Translations under genes and position numbers: made by a program
The notes under the pieces: model-generated
The model's database searches: none
What the model was told of the DNA's origin: nothing
What the model saw: the letters and a program-made list of their open reading frames with translations, nothing else
Shown: positions 34,164-45,770 of the stretch, piece by piece
Position numbering within the stretch: the stretch's first letter is position 1
How the letters are laid out: every line of letters starts with the position of its first letter
From: Lycocorax pyrrhopterus obiensis
Lineage: Eukaryota > Chordata > Aves > Passeriformes > Paradisaeidae
NCBI GenBank assembly: GCA_014706295.1
Contig: JACSVZ010000038.1
Coordinates: forward strand, 3,712,768 to 3,776,767
Direction of reading: 5' to 3'
Length of the DNA stretch: 64,000 bases

Positions 34164-36358
34164 ATTCCCCCTCTTCTATTTTTACAAATCATTTGGCTTG
34201 AGCAATAATTCTTGTTTTCTGACTTTTATTATTTGCTCATTTTTTTTCACAAATTAATCTTGCTTCTTTAAAGGGATCTCCTATATTATTTTGTTTTCTT
34301 AACACCATTATTTTTGGTGCCGTTCTGGATGTAGCTAATTTGGGGTTCACAGGCATTGTGACTACTTGCATACCTTGGACTACGCTGGTGATTAGTCAAA
34401 TAAAACAGGGGATTAAGCAAGGAAGAAATGTTAAACCAGCTGTAGCGCATAAAAGGAAGAATCCTAGCTTCTTTCACTATTCTATTCTTAATACATTATC
34501 TCACCAGCTAGCTTTTAACATTGATTCCCATTTTTGGACTGGTACATGGGCTATTTTTCTGATATCTTTGGCTATATCTAGGACGGCATCCCCGTTGTCG
34601 TCTATTTTTAAACAACAGTCTGATGTATTAAATTTTCTACAAACACCCCCTTCTTCAGCTAATAAATAGTCTAAAGCCAACTTGTTCTGATACACTGCAG
34701 CTCGGGTTTGGCTTTGTTGACTTGATATCAATTTTAGTGCTCGGGCAGTCTTGTTTGTTATTATCTTCACAACTGCTTGGAGTCTTATAATACGATTCAG
34801 CATATAAATCGGGGTTCGATATCCCCAACTCCCATCTTGTGCTCAGGTGGCTGGCTCATATGTTTCTAGTATGCGTTCAGGGGGCCATTCTTCATCTCTC
34901 TACTTTTGATATCTTCCAATCAATTCTCTTTTATTCTTTTTTAAGTCTTCATAAACAGGTACTCCTAATTGATCTCTATCTGATCCCGGTAAAAGGAAAA
35001 ATCCTGGCTGTATGATCCCCAGAGTACAACTCCCTTTCCATTGGGGGGGAAGTTTTGGGTATGCTCTTTTCTCACATATCCAAAATAAGCCATCTGGTGC
35101 TTTCTAATAATCCTTTTTTTGTTCATTTATATTCTCTCAAAATTTTGATATCTCTGGGATCTCAAAATAAGGATTCTTGTCTGTGTCATTGCATTGAAAA
35201 AGTTTGGTTTCATTATTATACTTGCAATTTTTCCCTCTTGTTTTTCTCTGGGTTCAATACAGAGTTGGTTTTTTTGGGATCCACCATGTAGAAGTTTCAT
35301 TACTAGTTTTATACCTCTTGCAGGGAGTATTTCTTACTTCACTAAGAAAATTCTTTTTAGTGCGCCAGAGACATTTTTCTCTTATTACTGCTGAACTTAG
35401 AATCCACCTTTCTGGTCGGCTTTTCCCTCTTATATTTGTCCGGTTCCATTTAAGGAGTTCAACCGGGCCTAAGCTACTGCCTTTCTATGGCCATTCCTCT
35501 GACATTAAGGCCCTTTCACAGACTCAACAGTTGGTTACATTTAGTTCTTTACTTATTCTTTCCCCCAATTCCACAAACATTTTTTTTTTTTTTTCAAATT
35601 TCGAGATATCAATTTCCTCTTCTAATTGCTGTTTAAGTTTTGTATATAAATTTTGGCATGGGGTTAACACAGAATTAGATTGCTGTGTTACCTTAGCCTT
35701 TCTATTTACTACTTGTTCTTTTACTAAATCTTGGACCTTACCTTTAAAGGCAAATGTGAAACAAACCCATCTTTTCCCTTTTGGACATTCATTTTTCTTA
35801 AGTTTTTTGCAATCCAGTATTTTTCCCGTTCTGTGTACAGGTACCTAGTTTGGAAGGGTTATAACAGTGACTGTTAACGTGGGTGTGCGTAATAAAAAAG
35901 GAACCTCGGTTTCTTTCCATGTAAAGTTTCCGGTAGCACTTATGACATGATTTTGCTGGTATCCCAAAAGATGAGAAAAAAACAAGAAGGAGGAGTAATA
36001 GAGGTCCGGTATGGCTTATACCCCCACCTCCCATGCCTATGGGGTTGCTACCCACAGCAGGTGTATACGATCTTCTTGGTGGCGAGTTATAGTTGCCAAT
36101 CCGGTCTTGCCCTCTATTTCCTTGTTACCTCTTTTGCTTTTTCTAGGCAAATCAATTGTTAATTTTTTTCACTGTTCTTCAGGCACCTCCCACTTAACAG
36201 GCACTAGTAATTCTTATCTCTAAGGCAAAGTTATAATCTTAGGGAATAAATCTGTTATTTAACACCCCATACAATGGGGGTGCTGTTTGTGTGATTTGCA
36301 GTACCGATTTTACAATTTATGTATTTACATTTAACCTAGCCAGCATGATAGAGGCTGT
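34164..36358 (-). pseudogene. env: Class I ERV env (truncated at gap), inverted copy
   Basis: Minus-strand reading gives the transmembrane subunit with the [12 protein letters not shown] region and a CX6CC motif, then a Cys-rich surface subunit. It is the reverse complement of 49219-51414 with small differences. The surface part is frameshifted around the A-run near 35580 and elsewhere. It stops at the assembly gap exactly where the plus copy reads on into pol, so upstream genes of this provirus are missing or unassembled. Confidence 0.85.
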
Positions 36359-36368
36359 NNNNNNNNNN
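36359..36368. other. Assembly gap (10 N)
   Basis: Run of ten N at the edge of the inverted ERV copy. True gap size unknown. Confidence 1.
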
Positions 36369-38445
36369 CCCGGGAAGGGAGCGGGACATTCCCATCCCCA
36401 CGGATCAGGGCTGGGAGCAGCGCTGGGACCACGGACATGGAAATACTGGGAGCGACTGGGACCACACTGGGGGTGAATGATCCCCCCCAGCACCTTTCCA
36501 GGCCGCCCTGCGATCTGAGAAACGCTCGCTCGGCCTCGGCCTTGGCCAAGAGCCCCCGGGCTCAGCTGCTCTGAGCTCAGCCGCTGCCGGCTCCCGCAGC
36601 CCGCCCAGGACCGCCCTGCCCGTGCCGGGGCTGGGCTGGAATTCTCTGCTGCTGCTGCTGGGCCGCTCGGGGGGTCTGGCCGAGCAGGAAAGGTGACCCT
36701 GAGCCAGGAGCTTTCCTTGGCCACAGCAAAACCTCGGCACAGAAGGACCTTGCCAGCGCTGTGCCCTGGGCCAGGAGGGATTGTGCTACCAGAGCTTTCC
36801 CTCAATTTCTTCTACCAGGCAGCTTCAGGACATGAAAAGTGGAGAAGCCAGAGCTGACTCTCAGCTTTCCGCAGTCCGCCAGAAGAATCCTGTGTGGGAA
36901 GCACCCTGGGAACAGGGTTTATATCCCAGGGGAGGGGAATTCAGAGCCCTTTCCTCCCCTGTGGGCCGAGGCTCTGGCCCTTGCCCTTTGCAATGGCCCT
37001 GCAGCTGCCAAAGGGGCCTTTTTGGCTCAGCTGGGATCAGTCCTGCTGCAAGCCTGTCCTCGAGCTGCTTTGGCTGCAGCTGTGCCCAGGGAATGCTCAT
37101 TCCTTGCAGGCTCAGGTGCTGCGGGTATGCAGGTGGAACTACTGCAGGAAGGAACAGCTCTGCTGGGGGGGAGTTCTCTTTCTCTTGGTGTTTTTTTTTA
37201 TGTTTAATGAACGTTCCCAGTCAGCTCTGGGCAGAGCTCTGTAGCTGTATCTGACACTTGTCTGTGGCATTGCGGCTCAGGAGGTGGCCAAGGGGCCCTT
37301 CCCCGAGGTGTCGGCAGAGGAATCGCCATCAGCCCAGGCCGGGGGGCTCAGCCGCCGGTCAGTTGCGTTGCCCGGACGCGGCTCCGGCCGCTGCTCTCGG
37401 AGCGTGTCCAGGGACGGAACGCCAGGGCTGCCGCCGCTGTGTCCCAGAGCCGGGAACGCCGGGGCTGGCCCGGCCCCGGCCCGGCCCCGGCAGCTCTGCC
37501 GGCTGCCGGCGGGGACACAAAGGGAGGGCAGCTCCGAGCTGCGGCCGCTCCGCTGCGGCCGCACGAACGCAGCGCCCGCAGAGCTGCAGGGCAAGGTGCT
37601 GGCCCTGGCTCGGGGCTGGGCCGGGGCCAGCGGCAGAAAATCAACTTGCAGCTTGGGCCCCGCAGCAGGGAGGAGCAGCAATGGCCGGCTGAGAGAGACT
37701 CTCGCCCAGGGCCTGCGGGGACGGGCCCCAGGGAAGGGCTTCCCGCTGGCCGAGGGCAGGCTGAGCTGGGATGTGGGCAAGGAATGGTTCCCTAGCAGGG
37801 CGCTCAGGCCCTGGCACAGGCTGGCCCGAGAAGCTGCAGCCGCCCCCGGATCCCTGCAAGTGTCCCAGGCCGGGTGGGACATTGGGGCTTCGTGCCCGGG
37901 AGGGCTGGCATGGGCTGGGCTGGGGCTGCTGAGGGCGGGATGGGCTCTGGCTGAGACAGCTGAAGGCTGGGCATGATGAGGCTGTGGGGGACCCCGTTCC
38001 TGAGTGGGTTCTGGGCTATGCCACATTCCTGAAGGGATTTCAGGGTCTGTCCCGTTCCTGAGGCAGTTTTGGGGTACCCCCAGTGCTTAGGGAGGGGTTC
38101 TGAGAGGGGGGGCTCTGGTACTTGGAAGGGGGGCCTATTGGCAGGGAGCCGGGGAGCCCATTTTGGGAAGGATGCTGCTGTTTCTGCCAATGTTTTGAGG
38201 TTCTTCATGGCCTGTGGGGCCCTGGCTCTCATTTTGGGACTTGAGGTGAGCCCATGGGCACAGCAAGGCCTGAGGAGAGGTTCCAAGCTCCCATTTTGCA
38301 TGGAGGGATTGAGTGGGTGCCTCCAATAAAGTCAATGCCAGCCCCAATGTGTCGATGCCAGCCCCAAATGGCTCGATCCGTCAGCCCCAAGCGCCGCCCG
38401 TGGGGAGTCAGGAGGCACAGAAGGGGAATTGGTGTCCAGGAGGGG
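36369..38445. other. GC-rich region without a recognised gene
   Basis: High GC and CpG-rich at 37250-37950. A 230-codon open frame on the plus strand (37284-37976) and overlapping frames on both strands show no recognised domain, as expected from GC-rich sequence. It may be flank or intron of a PIM1-like gene, given the terminal exon at 42664. Confidence 0.5.
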
Positions 38446-38569
38446 TGAGATGGGATGGGATGGGATGGGATGGGATGGGATGGGATGGGATGGGATGGGA
38501 TGGGATGGGATGGGATGGGGTGGGATGGGGTGGGATGGGGTGGGATAGGATGGGATGGCATCGTGGGGC
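38446..38569. repeat. (GGGAT)n microsatellite
   Basis: About 24 pentamers, mostly perfect TGGGA with some GGGGT variants at the right end. Confidence 0.95.
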
Positions 38570-38856
38570 TGGGATGAAATTTGGGAGGGATGGGGTGGTT
38601 TGGGCACTTGGAGTGGGGCACTGCAGGGAGGGAAAGCAGGAGGTGCTTTTGGGGAGGCTCCTGCTGCTTTTTGACAATTGTGGGGCCTCTAAGTGGCTTG
38701 TGGGAGGTTGCAGTGAATTTGGGGAAGGTGCCGTAAACCCCCCGCAATTTGGGGGGCTGAGGTGAAGTCCCCACATTTTGGGAGGGTGAGGGGAGCCCAA
38801 CTGGGAGGGGATCCTGCTGCTTTGCACCCCTTCAGTGGGGTGAGGAGCGGCTTGTG

Positions 38857-41800
38857 AGGGAAGGAAGGAAGAAAGAAAAAAGGCTCAAAAAATGAAAAAA
38901 AAAGGAAAGGAAGAAGAAAGCAACAGGAAACAAAAGAAAAAAGAAAAAAAAAGAAAAAAATTACAAAATTGAGAAAGAAAATTAGAAAGCAAAAAGTTAA
39001 AAAATCAAAGAAAGAAAAAAAACAGAAAGCAACAAGAAAAGGATGAAGAAAAGTACCATAGAAGAAGGAAAAAAGCAAGCAACAGGAAAAAGGAAAAAGA
39101 AAAGAAAAGAAGAAAGAAAGTAAAAAGTTTAAAAAATGAAAGAAAAGAAAGAAAGGAAAAAAGAAAGGAAGGAAATGAAAAGACAGAAATCAATGGGAAA
39201 ATGAAAAAAGTGAAGAAAAGGAAAAGAAGAAAGAAAAACTCATTAACATGGAACCAATGAGAAATATGAAAAAAAGAAAGAAAGCAACAAGAAACAATTA
39301 CAAGGAAAAAAAAGAAAGAAAAAACATTAAAAAATTAAGAAAGAAAGCAAAAAGATAAAAAATGAAAGAAAGAAAAGAAGAAAGGGAGAAAGACTAAGAC
39401 TCATGAAACCAACAAGAAAATAAATTTTTAAAAAGACGAAAAAAGAAGAAAGAAAGAAAGAAGGAAGAAAAAAAAAGAACAGAAAGAAAGACACAAGAAA
39501 GAATAAACGAAAAAAGAAAGAAAACAAAAAAAGAAAGAAACAAGAAAGACAGAAAGCAACAAAAACCAAAAAATTAAGAAAAAGAAAGAAAAAAGGTAAA
39601 AAAAAATGAAGAAAGAAAAAAGAAGGAAAGAAAACTAAAAGAAATCAACAAGAAAATGAAAAAAGTGAAGAAAAAGAAAAGAGGAAAGAAAGCGTCAATA
39701 ACATGAAACCAACAAGAAAAATGAAAGAAAGGAAAAGGAAACAATAAAAAAGAAGAAAAAAAGAAAGGAAAAACATTAAAAAATGAAGAAAGAAAGCAAG
39801 GAAGCTAAAAGAAATCTACAAGAAAGTGAAAAAAGAAAAGTAAAAGAAGAAAGAAAGAGAGAAAGGCTCAATAACGTGAAACCAAGAAGAAAAAATGATA
39901 GAAAGAAAGAAGAAAGAAAGAAGCAAGGAAGAAAGAAAAAAGGACAGAAAGAACGACACGAGGAAAAAAATAAAAAAGAAAAGAACAAAAATAAAAGAAG
40001 GAAAGAAGAAACAAAAAAAAGAAGAAAAAATAAAAAAGGAAAGAAAACTAAATAATAACAACAAGAAAATGAAAAAAGTGAAGAAAAAGAAAAGAAGGAA
40101 AGAAAGAATAAGTAACATGAAACAAAAAAAAATTACAAAAAAGAGGAAAGAAAGAATCAAGAAAGAAAGAAAAAAAGAAGAAAAAAGCCACAAGAAAAAA
40201 ATGTAAAAAAAAAAGAAGTCAAAAAGCAACAAAAAAACCAGGAAAAAAAAGAAAAAAGATAAAGAAGAAAGAAAACTAAAAGAAATCAACAAGAAAATGA
40301 AAAAAGCAAAGAAAAATAAAAGATAAAAGAATGAAAGACTCAATAATGTGAAACTAAGAAGAGAAATGAAAAAAAAGAAAGAAGAAAGTAAAAAGAAACG
40401 ATAAAAAATAAAAAAAGAGAAAAAATTTTTAAAAATGAAGAAAGAAAGAAACAAAGAAAGAAAAAAGCTAAAAGATCTTAAAAATGAAAGAAAGGAAGAA
40501 AAAAAGAAAGACTAAATAACATGAAACCAACAAGAAAATAAATGTAAAAATAGACAAAAAAAAAGAAGAAAGAAACGAGGAAGAAAGGAAAAAAAGAGGA
40601 GAAAGAAAGACACAAGACAGAAGAAAACAAAATAAGAAAGAAAGCAAAAAGGAAAGAAAGAAAGAAGAAAGAAAGCAACCAAAAAGAAAAAAAAGAAAAG
40701 GAAAGCAAAAAGAGAAAAAAGGAACAAAGGAAGAAAGCAACAAGAAACAGAAAAAGGAAAAAAGAAAAGAAGAAACAATGAAAGAAAGTAAAAACACCGA
40801 AAGCAACAAGAAAAGGAAGAAGAAAATAAGAAAGAAACAAAGACTAAATAACATGAAACCAACAAGAATATAACAGAAAGAGTAAAAGAAAAAAAAAGAA
40901 GAAACAAGGAAGAAAGAAAAAAAAGAAGAAAAGGAAAGACACGAGAAAAAAAGTAAAAAAAAAAAGAGAGCAAAAAAAGAAAGAAGACCGAAAGTAACAA
41001 AAAAAGAAAAAAAAAGAAAAAGAAAGAAAAAAGGTCAAAAATGAAGAAAGGAAAAAGAAGGAAAGAAAACTAAAAGAAATCAACAAGAAAATGAACAAAG
41101 TGAAGAAGAAGAAAAAGAAAAGAAGAAAGAAAGAAAGACTAAGTAACATGAAACAAAAAAAAATTAAAAAAAAGGAAAGAAAGATTCAAGGAAGAAAGAA
41201 AAAAGAAAGACTCAAGAAAAAATGAAAAAAGAAAGAAGCAACAAAAATAAGAGTAAAATGAAAAAAGATAATGAAGAAAGAAAGAAAGCTAAAAGAAATC
41301 AATAAAAAAATGAAAAAAGTGAAAAAAAATAAAAGATAAATGAGAGAAAGACTCAATAACGTGAAACCAGAAGAAAAATGGGGGGGGGGGGGGGGAAGAA
41401 AGAAAGAAGAAAGAAAAAAGAAACAATAAAAAACTAAAAAAAAAGAAAAAACATTAAAAAATGAAGAAAGGAAGCAAAAAGATGAAAACAGAAAGAAAAC
41501 AAAAGAAAGAAAGAAGGCAGAAAGCAATAAGAAAAGGAGAAAGAAAAGAAGAAAAGCAGAATAAAAGAAAATAAGAAAGAAAGACAAGAAACAGAAAAAG
41601 AAAATAAAGGCAAAAAGGTGAAAGAAAGACTAAAAGAAAGAAAATCAAAGACAGAAACCAACAAAGAAAATTAAAAAAGAGAAGAAAAAAGAAAAGGAGA
41701 AACAAAGAAAGCAAGTAACAAGAAACAGAAAAGAAAGCAACAAGATATAAAAATGAAAGCAAGAAAGGAGGAAAGAAAGAAAGGAAGAAAGGAGTGAAAT

Positions 41801-42140
41801 GAAAAGACAGAAATGACCAAGACAATGAAAAAAGAGAGAAGAGAAGAGAAGACTCAATAATGTTAAAACAACAAGAAAAATGAAAAAAAAGAAAGTAAGA
41901 AAGAAGAAAGCAACAAGAAACAAAAAAGGGGAAAAACATTTAAAAAATGAAGAAAGAAAGAAAGAAACCAGAAAGCAACAAGAAAAGGCAAAAAAAGAAA
42001 TGTAGAATAGAAATAAGAAAGAAAGAAAGAAAGAGAGAAAGAAAGAGAAAGAAAGAAACAGAAACGGAAGAAAGAAAAAAAATAAAGCAAAGAGATAAAA
42101 ACAGGAAGGAAGGAAGGAAGGAAAGAAGGAAGGACTGAAA
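38857..42140. repeat. ~3.3-kb purine (GAAA-rich) satellite
   Basis: Plus strand is almost only A and G, in GAAA/GAAAA words. A non-purine phrase of the type ACTCAATAACATGAAACCAACAAG returns at about 39238, 39394, 39693, 39868, 40338, 40511, 40843, 41137, 41350 and 41853, so it is a degenerate higher-order repeat and not a plain microsatellite. A run of 16 G lies at 41380-41395. The long Lys/Glu and Phe/Ser open frames are shadows. Confidence 0.9.
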
Positions 42141-42663
42141 ACAATGTAAGTCCTGAATGAAACAAAAAAAAGGTAAATAACTGAGTTCTCTTTTAAAAAA
42201 TATCAATTACGTCTGAATCCAAAGTTGCAGAAGATTTTTCACGGCACATTTGGGTTTTGTTTTTATCTTTCATACTTTTTCTGCTTCTTTTCTTTTTTCT
42301 TTTTTTTTTTAACAGATAACACCTCCTAGGAAAGGAATGCACAGCAAAATGAGCCCCATTTCTGACAGGCAATGAAAGTGTCGGCTCCTCGTCTGTTTCC
42401 TTTTGTCTGGATCCCTCATCTCTGCGGCCCGGGGGGAACACCAGTGCTGGGAGACAGCAGCGGGCTCAGGAGCATCCCGCTCTGGCAGCTGCTGAGGAGG
42501 TGGCACATGTCCTGCTCTCCTGCTCCCCTGCAAAGCACAGAATCCATGGGCAAGTTGAGGCACAGCTCTGGGCACACCCAGCATGGCCTGGGCACGGGAA
42601 CGGGGGGCAAAGCGGGCGGGATCCTTCTCCAGCTGACTGGTGGTTTCTGGTTTCTCTCCCCAG
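42141..42663. other. Intron-like sequence before a PIM1-like exon
   Basis: No coding similarity was recognised. It ends with a pyrimidine-rich tract and CAG at 42661-42663. Confidence 0.45.
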
Positions 42664-42770
42664 AGTGCCAGGATGTCATTAAGAGGTGCTTGTCCATGCA
42701 GCCCTTGGACAGGCCGTCCTTGGAAGAGCTCTGCAGTGACCCTTGGCTGCAGAGTGTTCATCTGCCCTAG
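42664..42770 (+). pseudogene. PIM1-like kinase terminal exon
   Basis: After the acceptor AG (42662-42663) it reads the last part of a PIM-family Ser/Thr kinase catalytic domain: ECQDVIKRCLSMQ, then DRPSLEEL and DPWLQ, the conserved C-lobe end where the Arg of xDRPS closes kinase subdomain XI. Stop TAG 42768-42770. The upstream exons with the APE and DVWSLG blocks were not found within the window, so this is either the end of a gene whose other exons lie in or beyond the gap, or a stranded fragment. The exon itself is undamaged. PIM1-like genes are multicopy in songbirds. Confidence 0.7.
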
Positions 42771-42816
42771 AGGATGGGAGAGATCCACGGGCACAGTCTG
42801 ATCCAGGGGCCTGGCA

Positions 42817-43043
42817 GGTAACTGTTAAGAGGGGGCAAGGGAAGCAAGACCCCAACTCAATATGAGTGATAAGCAAGCTTCTACTTTATTAGTCTCGGAT
42901 AGCTCTTTTTATACTAGGTACAGCGAGATTATTTTTAGCTAGTTTCTTTTTCTCATAACACACAGCTGTTCTTTGTTTCTTCTGGCTACAGGCCAGGGAC
43001 TTACTGCACACTCTCAAGGTCGAGCCATTCTCCCACAGGTAAC
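42817..43043 (-). mobile_element. Short solo LTR (42823-43037) with 6-bp target duplication
   Basis: 215 bp, TGTTAAGAGG to TTCTCCCACA, flanked by GGTAAC at 42817-42822 and 43038-43043. Minus-strand signals: TATAAAAAG (complement of 42907-42915) and AATAAAG (complement near 42887). It lies just downstream of the PIM1-like exon. Confidence 0.85.
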
Positions 43044-43277
43044 AGTCCCACACATCTCTTGGCAATCAGTGGCAAAGCAAACCAGACTTTTTTGTGCTGC
43101 CTGTAGCTCTGAGCAGGGATCATCAGAAGGGAACATGCAGCTCTTGGGCTGCAGCTGAGCTGGAGATGAGCTGCTCTGGCAAGCACTGGTGGCCACCATC
43201 CCCCTTGGTTTTGCTTGTCTGGTTCATTGATGGCTGGGGCCCTGGGCAGAACCCTGACAGCCTGGTCTGGCCCCAGG

Positions 43278-43450
43278 GAAGGAGAAGGAGCCCCTGGAGA
43301 AGCTGTACCAGGTGGGGCTGCTGCTGGAGACACCAAGGACAACCTCAAGGATGACAACCTGTTCCTCGAGCTGGCCAGCGGCAGCTGAAGATGATGGACT
43401 TGGATTCTGGCACCTTCTTCAAAGACACGCTGCATGCCCAATGTGCAGGT
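43278..43450 (+). pseudogene. PIM1-like kinase fragment: N-lobe start fused to catalytic-loop segment
   Basis: Reads GKEKEPLEKLYQVGLLLE, the start of the PIM kinase domain, directly after a pyrimidine tract and CAG. It then jumps without the glycine loop to a segment like the PIM catalytic loop and DFG region: KDDNLFLELASG, then LKMMDLDSGTFFKDTL. The DFG triplet reads DLD. A one-base shift with a TGA near 43388 separates the last two blocks. A GT donor-like GTGAGT follows at 43449. It is an internally deleted pseudogene. It lies downstream of a terminal exon, so it belongs to another copy. Confidence 0.7.
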
Positions 43451-43521
43451 GAGTCCAGAGCCAGGGGGATGCTCCCAGATCTGGGCATGGCACGGCCTGG
43501 CCGGGCACCAAAGGTTCCCCC

Positions 43522-44202
43522 TGTGATAAATAGATGCTATAATATTGGCTTTCTGCAAATGTTAAAATAAGTGATGTTAAAAGTAGCCTTTTAAACAGTA
43601 GTTTTGTCACAAGTAGATGCTATATGTAAAATAGCTTTATTACAAAACAGATGCTATATAAGGTAGTTTTGTTGTGAAGATGTGGTTTTTTTAATACTTC
43701 TTCATTCAACCAAAAACTTAGAAATAGCTATGCTTATGAACTATTTGGGCTCCTGCTACCAACTATCAGCAACAGATAAGATATCCCCACAGCGATCTGC
43801 TCATTCCGGGAACTACCAAGCCGGGCGAACCGAGCTGGGAGAACTGCATTCCATTTTGAACTTTTCCTGAAAAAGGTTTGAATATGCGACGCCAGAAGGC
43901 TTATCCCCACAGCGATCTGCTGATTCCGGGAACTACCGACAAAACGGGAAAACTGCATTCCATTTTGAACTGTTCCTGGAAAGGGTTTTAAATATGTATA
44001 ATTGTTTATGAATATGTATAATTGTTTATGAATATGGAATACTCCAGGTGTATGTAAAGGGTGTCTCCAAGATACCAGGTGTGCTCTTGGCAGAGTGCCA
44101 AAAGCACCCAGCGCTGTGACTTTTTGCTTTATTATCCTTGTCCCTTATTGTCCTTTATTAAACTTTTCAATCCTAACAGGAGAGTGAACCTCGTTTTTCA
44201 CA
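43522..44202 (+). mobile_element. Class I ERV 5' LTR
   Basis: 681 bp, TGTGATAAAT to TTTTTCACA. Contains a ~120-bp tandem duplication (AACTACC ... CACAGCGATCTGCTnATTCC units, 43787-43935) absent from the 3' LTR. Left flank (CCCCC) does not match the right flank of the 3' LTR (ATATC), so no target duplication is visible. Confidence 0.9.
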
Positions 44203-44204
44203 AT

Positions 44205-44223
44205 TGGGGACTTCGTCCGGGAT
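44205..44223 (+). promoter_or_regulatory. Primer-binding site of the class I ERV
   Basis: TGGGGACTTCGTCCGGGAT begins three bases after the 5' LTR. It resembles the proline-tRNA type site of gammaretroviruses with a substitution and an extra base. Confidence 0.7.
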
Positions 44224-45770
44224 TAACACCTCGCCTCCGAGACCCTGGGAGACTCCGAGCGGGGGAGGCGCGCCCCGCCGAGTTCGGCGGCCCGCTCCGT
44301 TTCTTCTGGTGTGAATCGGCGGTTGCAGGTTGACAGCCCGTGGACAAGAAAGGGACAAATAAAGCAAAAAAAAAAAGGGAAAAAGAGGCTCCCTAAGAAA
44401 CCGCGGCAAGTAGCCCCACAATTCTCGTGCACGAAGATCCGGACAAGAAAAGGGATTGTAAGTATTTCCGGGGGGGCGGATACGGGGGTGACTGGTGTGT
44501 GAATGAGACGCGGGCTGGTTACCCCAGACCTGCGAAGTGAGTGCGGAGTCTCTGAGAGCTGCGGTTCCGACTTTTCGCGAGAAAGGCGGCCAGCGAGGAG
44601 ACAAAGCGAAAGATAAAAGGAGTGAAAGATTCCCCCGGGGTAACTGGGACTGGGTCCCAAGGAAGGGGGTGGGACCCCAGGAAAAAGGGAGCAAAGGGGT
44701 TTCCTGGCACAATCCACTAGGAAACAGGGGACGAAAGTGAGGATCCCCGATCCCAGAAAAGTTGCCAGATTGAGGGTTGGAACACACAGAGGCTAGAAAA
44801 ATTACTCTAGGCGGGAAGTGTGGGATACTATACCCAAGAGAATCTGGGGTTGGCCAACAACATTTGGAATTTTACCATTTTATTTGAAAATAATACCCGT
44901 GGGTGAATACTAACAAGTGATTTTAAAAATCAAGATACCTTATCATTGTGTTTTCTTGTTGTGAGTGAGAATGAATGAGACATATTAAAGAAATAAAAGT
45001 GAGTGAGTAAGAGTGAATGGAAATATATGTAATATAGATTGCTAGTTTAAAATCTGACTTTAATATCTGGAGGGAGGTGGATTACATTATATTAGTATAT
45101 GATAAAAAGAAAAAGGTTTTCTGTGCTGTGAGGGGAGGAGGTGTTTCAGTTGCCAGAGGGGCAGGTTAGAGCAAAAATGGGGGAACAGGTACCAGTTTGA
45201 GATACTTAGTAAATAATGGGACAAAGAACCAGTAAGTTGAGTTCAAGGGAAAAAAGGAGTGAAAAGGTGCCAGCAGATATACCCCAAGAAAGTCCTCTGG
45301 GAGTTAAGTTAGCTAACTTCCCTGTACAAAGGAAAAGGATAAAATAAAGATGATTTGGTATTGTATGATAGAATAGACAAAAAAAGAAATAAGACCCGAT
45401 CAGGTCTACTGGCCTAGGTACGGGTCTTCTGAAGCTTGGATTTGTCAAACTTTAAATGCATTTGTGAATTCAAAGGAACTGTGCGATTTGGAAAAAAAGG
45501 AATATGCCTCTTGTTGGACAGGAGATATAGAACTACCAAGATTAAAAGTTTTTAAGATATCAGAAACCCCAGAGACAAAACGAGCAAAAGAAAAAGAAAG
45601 AAAAGGGCTGGGACCCCCTAGAAGCATTGACATCCCCGTATAACACCACACTGGTTGTGGCCCCCCGTGCCTGAAAGTACCGATGGGAGGGGCCCAAGGG
45701 GGAACGGGATTTGTAAATGTTCCTTTGACTTCTTCAGAAGTCAAGAATTTTTTTAAAAAAGGAAACTATA
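44224..45770 (+). pseudogene. gag: Class I ERV leader and gag remnant
   Basis: Leader, then a gammaretrovirus-like gag trace. Matrix-like reading is visible at 45415-45620 (ICQTLNAFVNSKELCDLEK), and the start of capsid at 45680-45770 (GGAQGGTGFVNVPL). No long frame survives. The rest of capsid, nucleocapsid, protease and the front of reverse transcriptase are deleted: pol sequence follows directly. Confidence 0.65.

Noticed and set aside
36359..36368. A sharp biological breakpoint at the end of the inverted ERV
   Set aside because: The run of N is an assembly gap, so the breakpoint cannot be read as biology.
37284..37976. 230-codon open frame in GC-rich DNA
   Set aside because: Overlapping long frames exist on both strands, no domain or splice context was recognised, and composition alone explains it.
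39816..40454. Long Phe/Ser-rich and Lys/Glu-rich frames
   Set aside because: Pure translation of the purine satellite.
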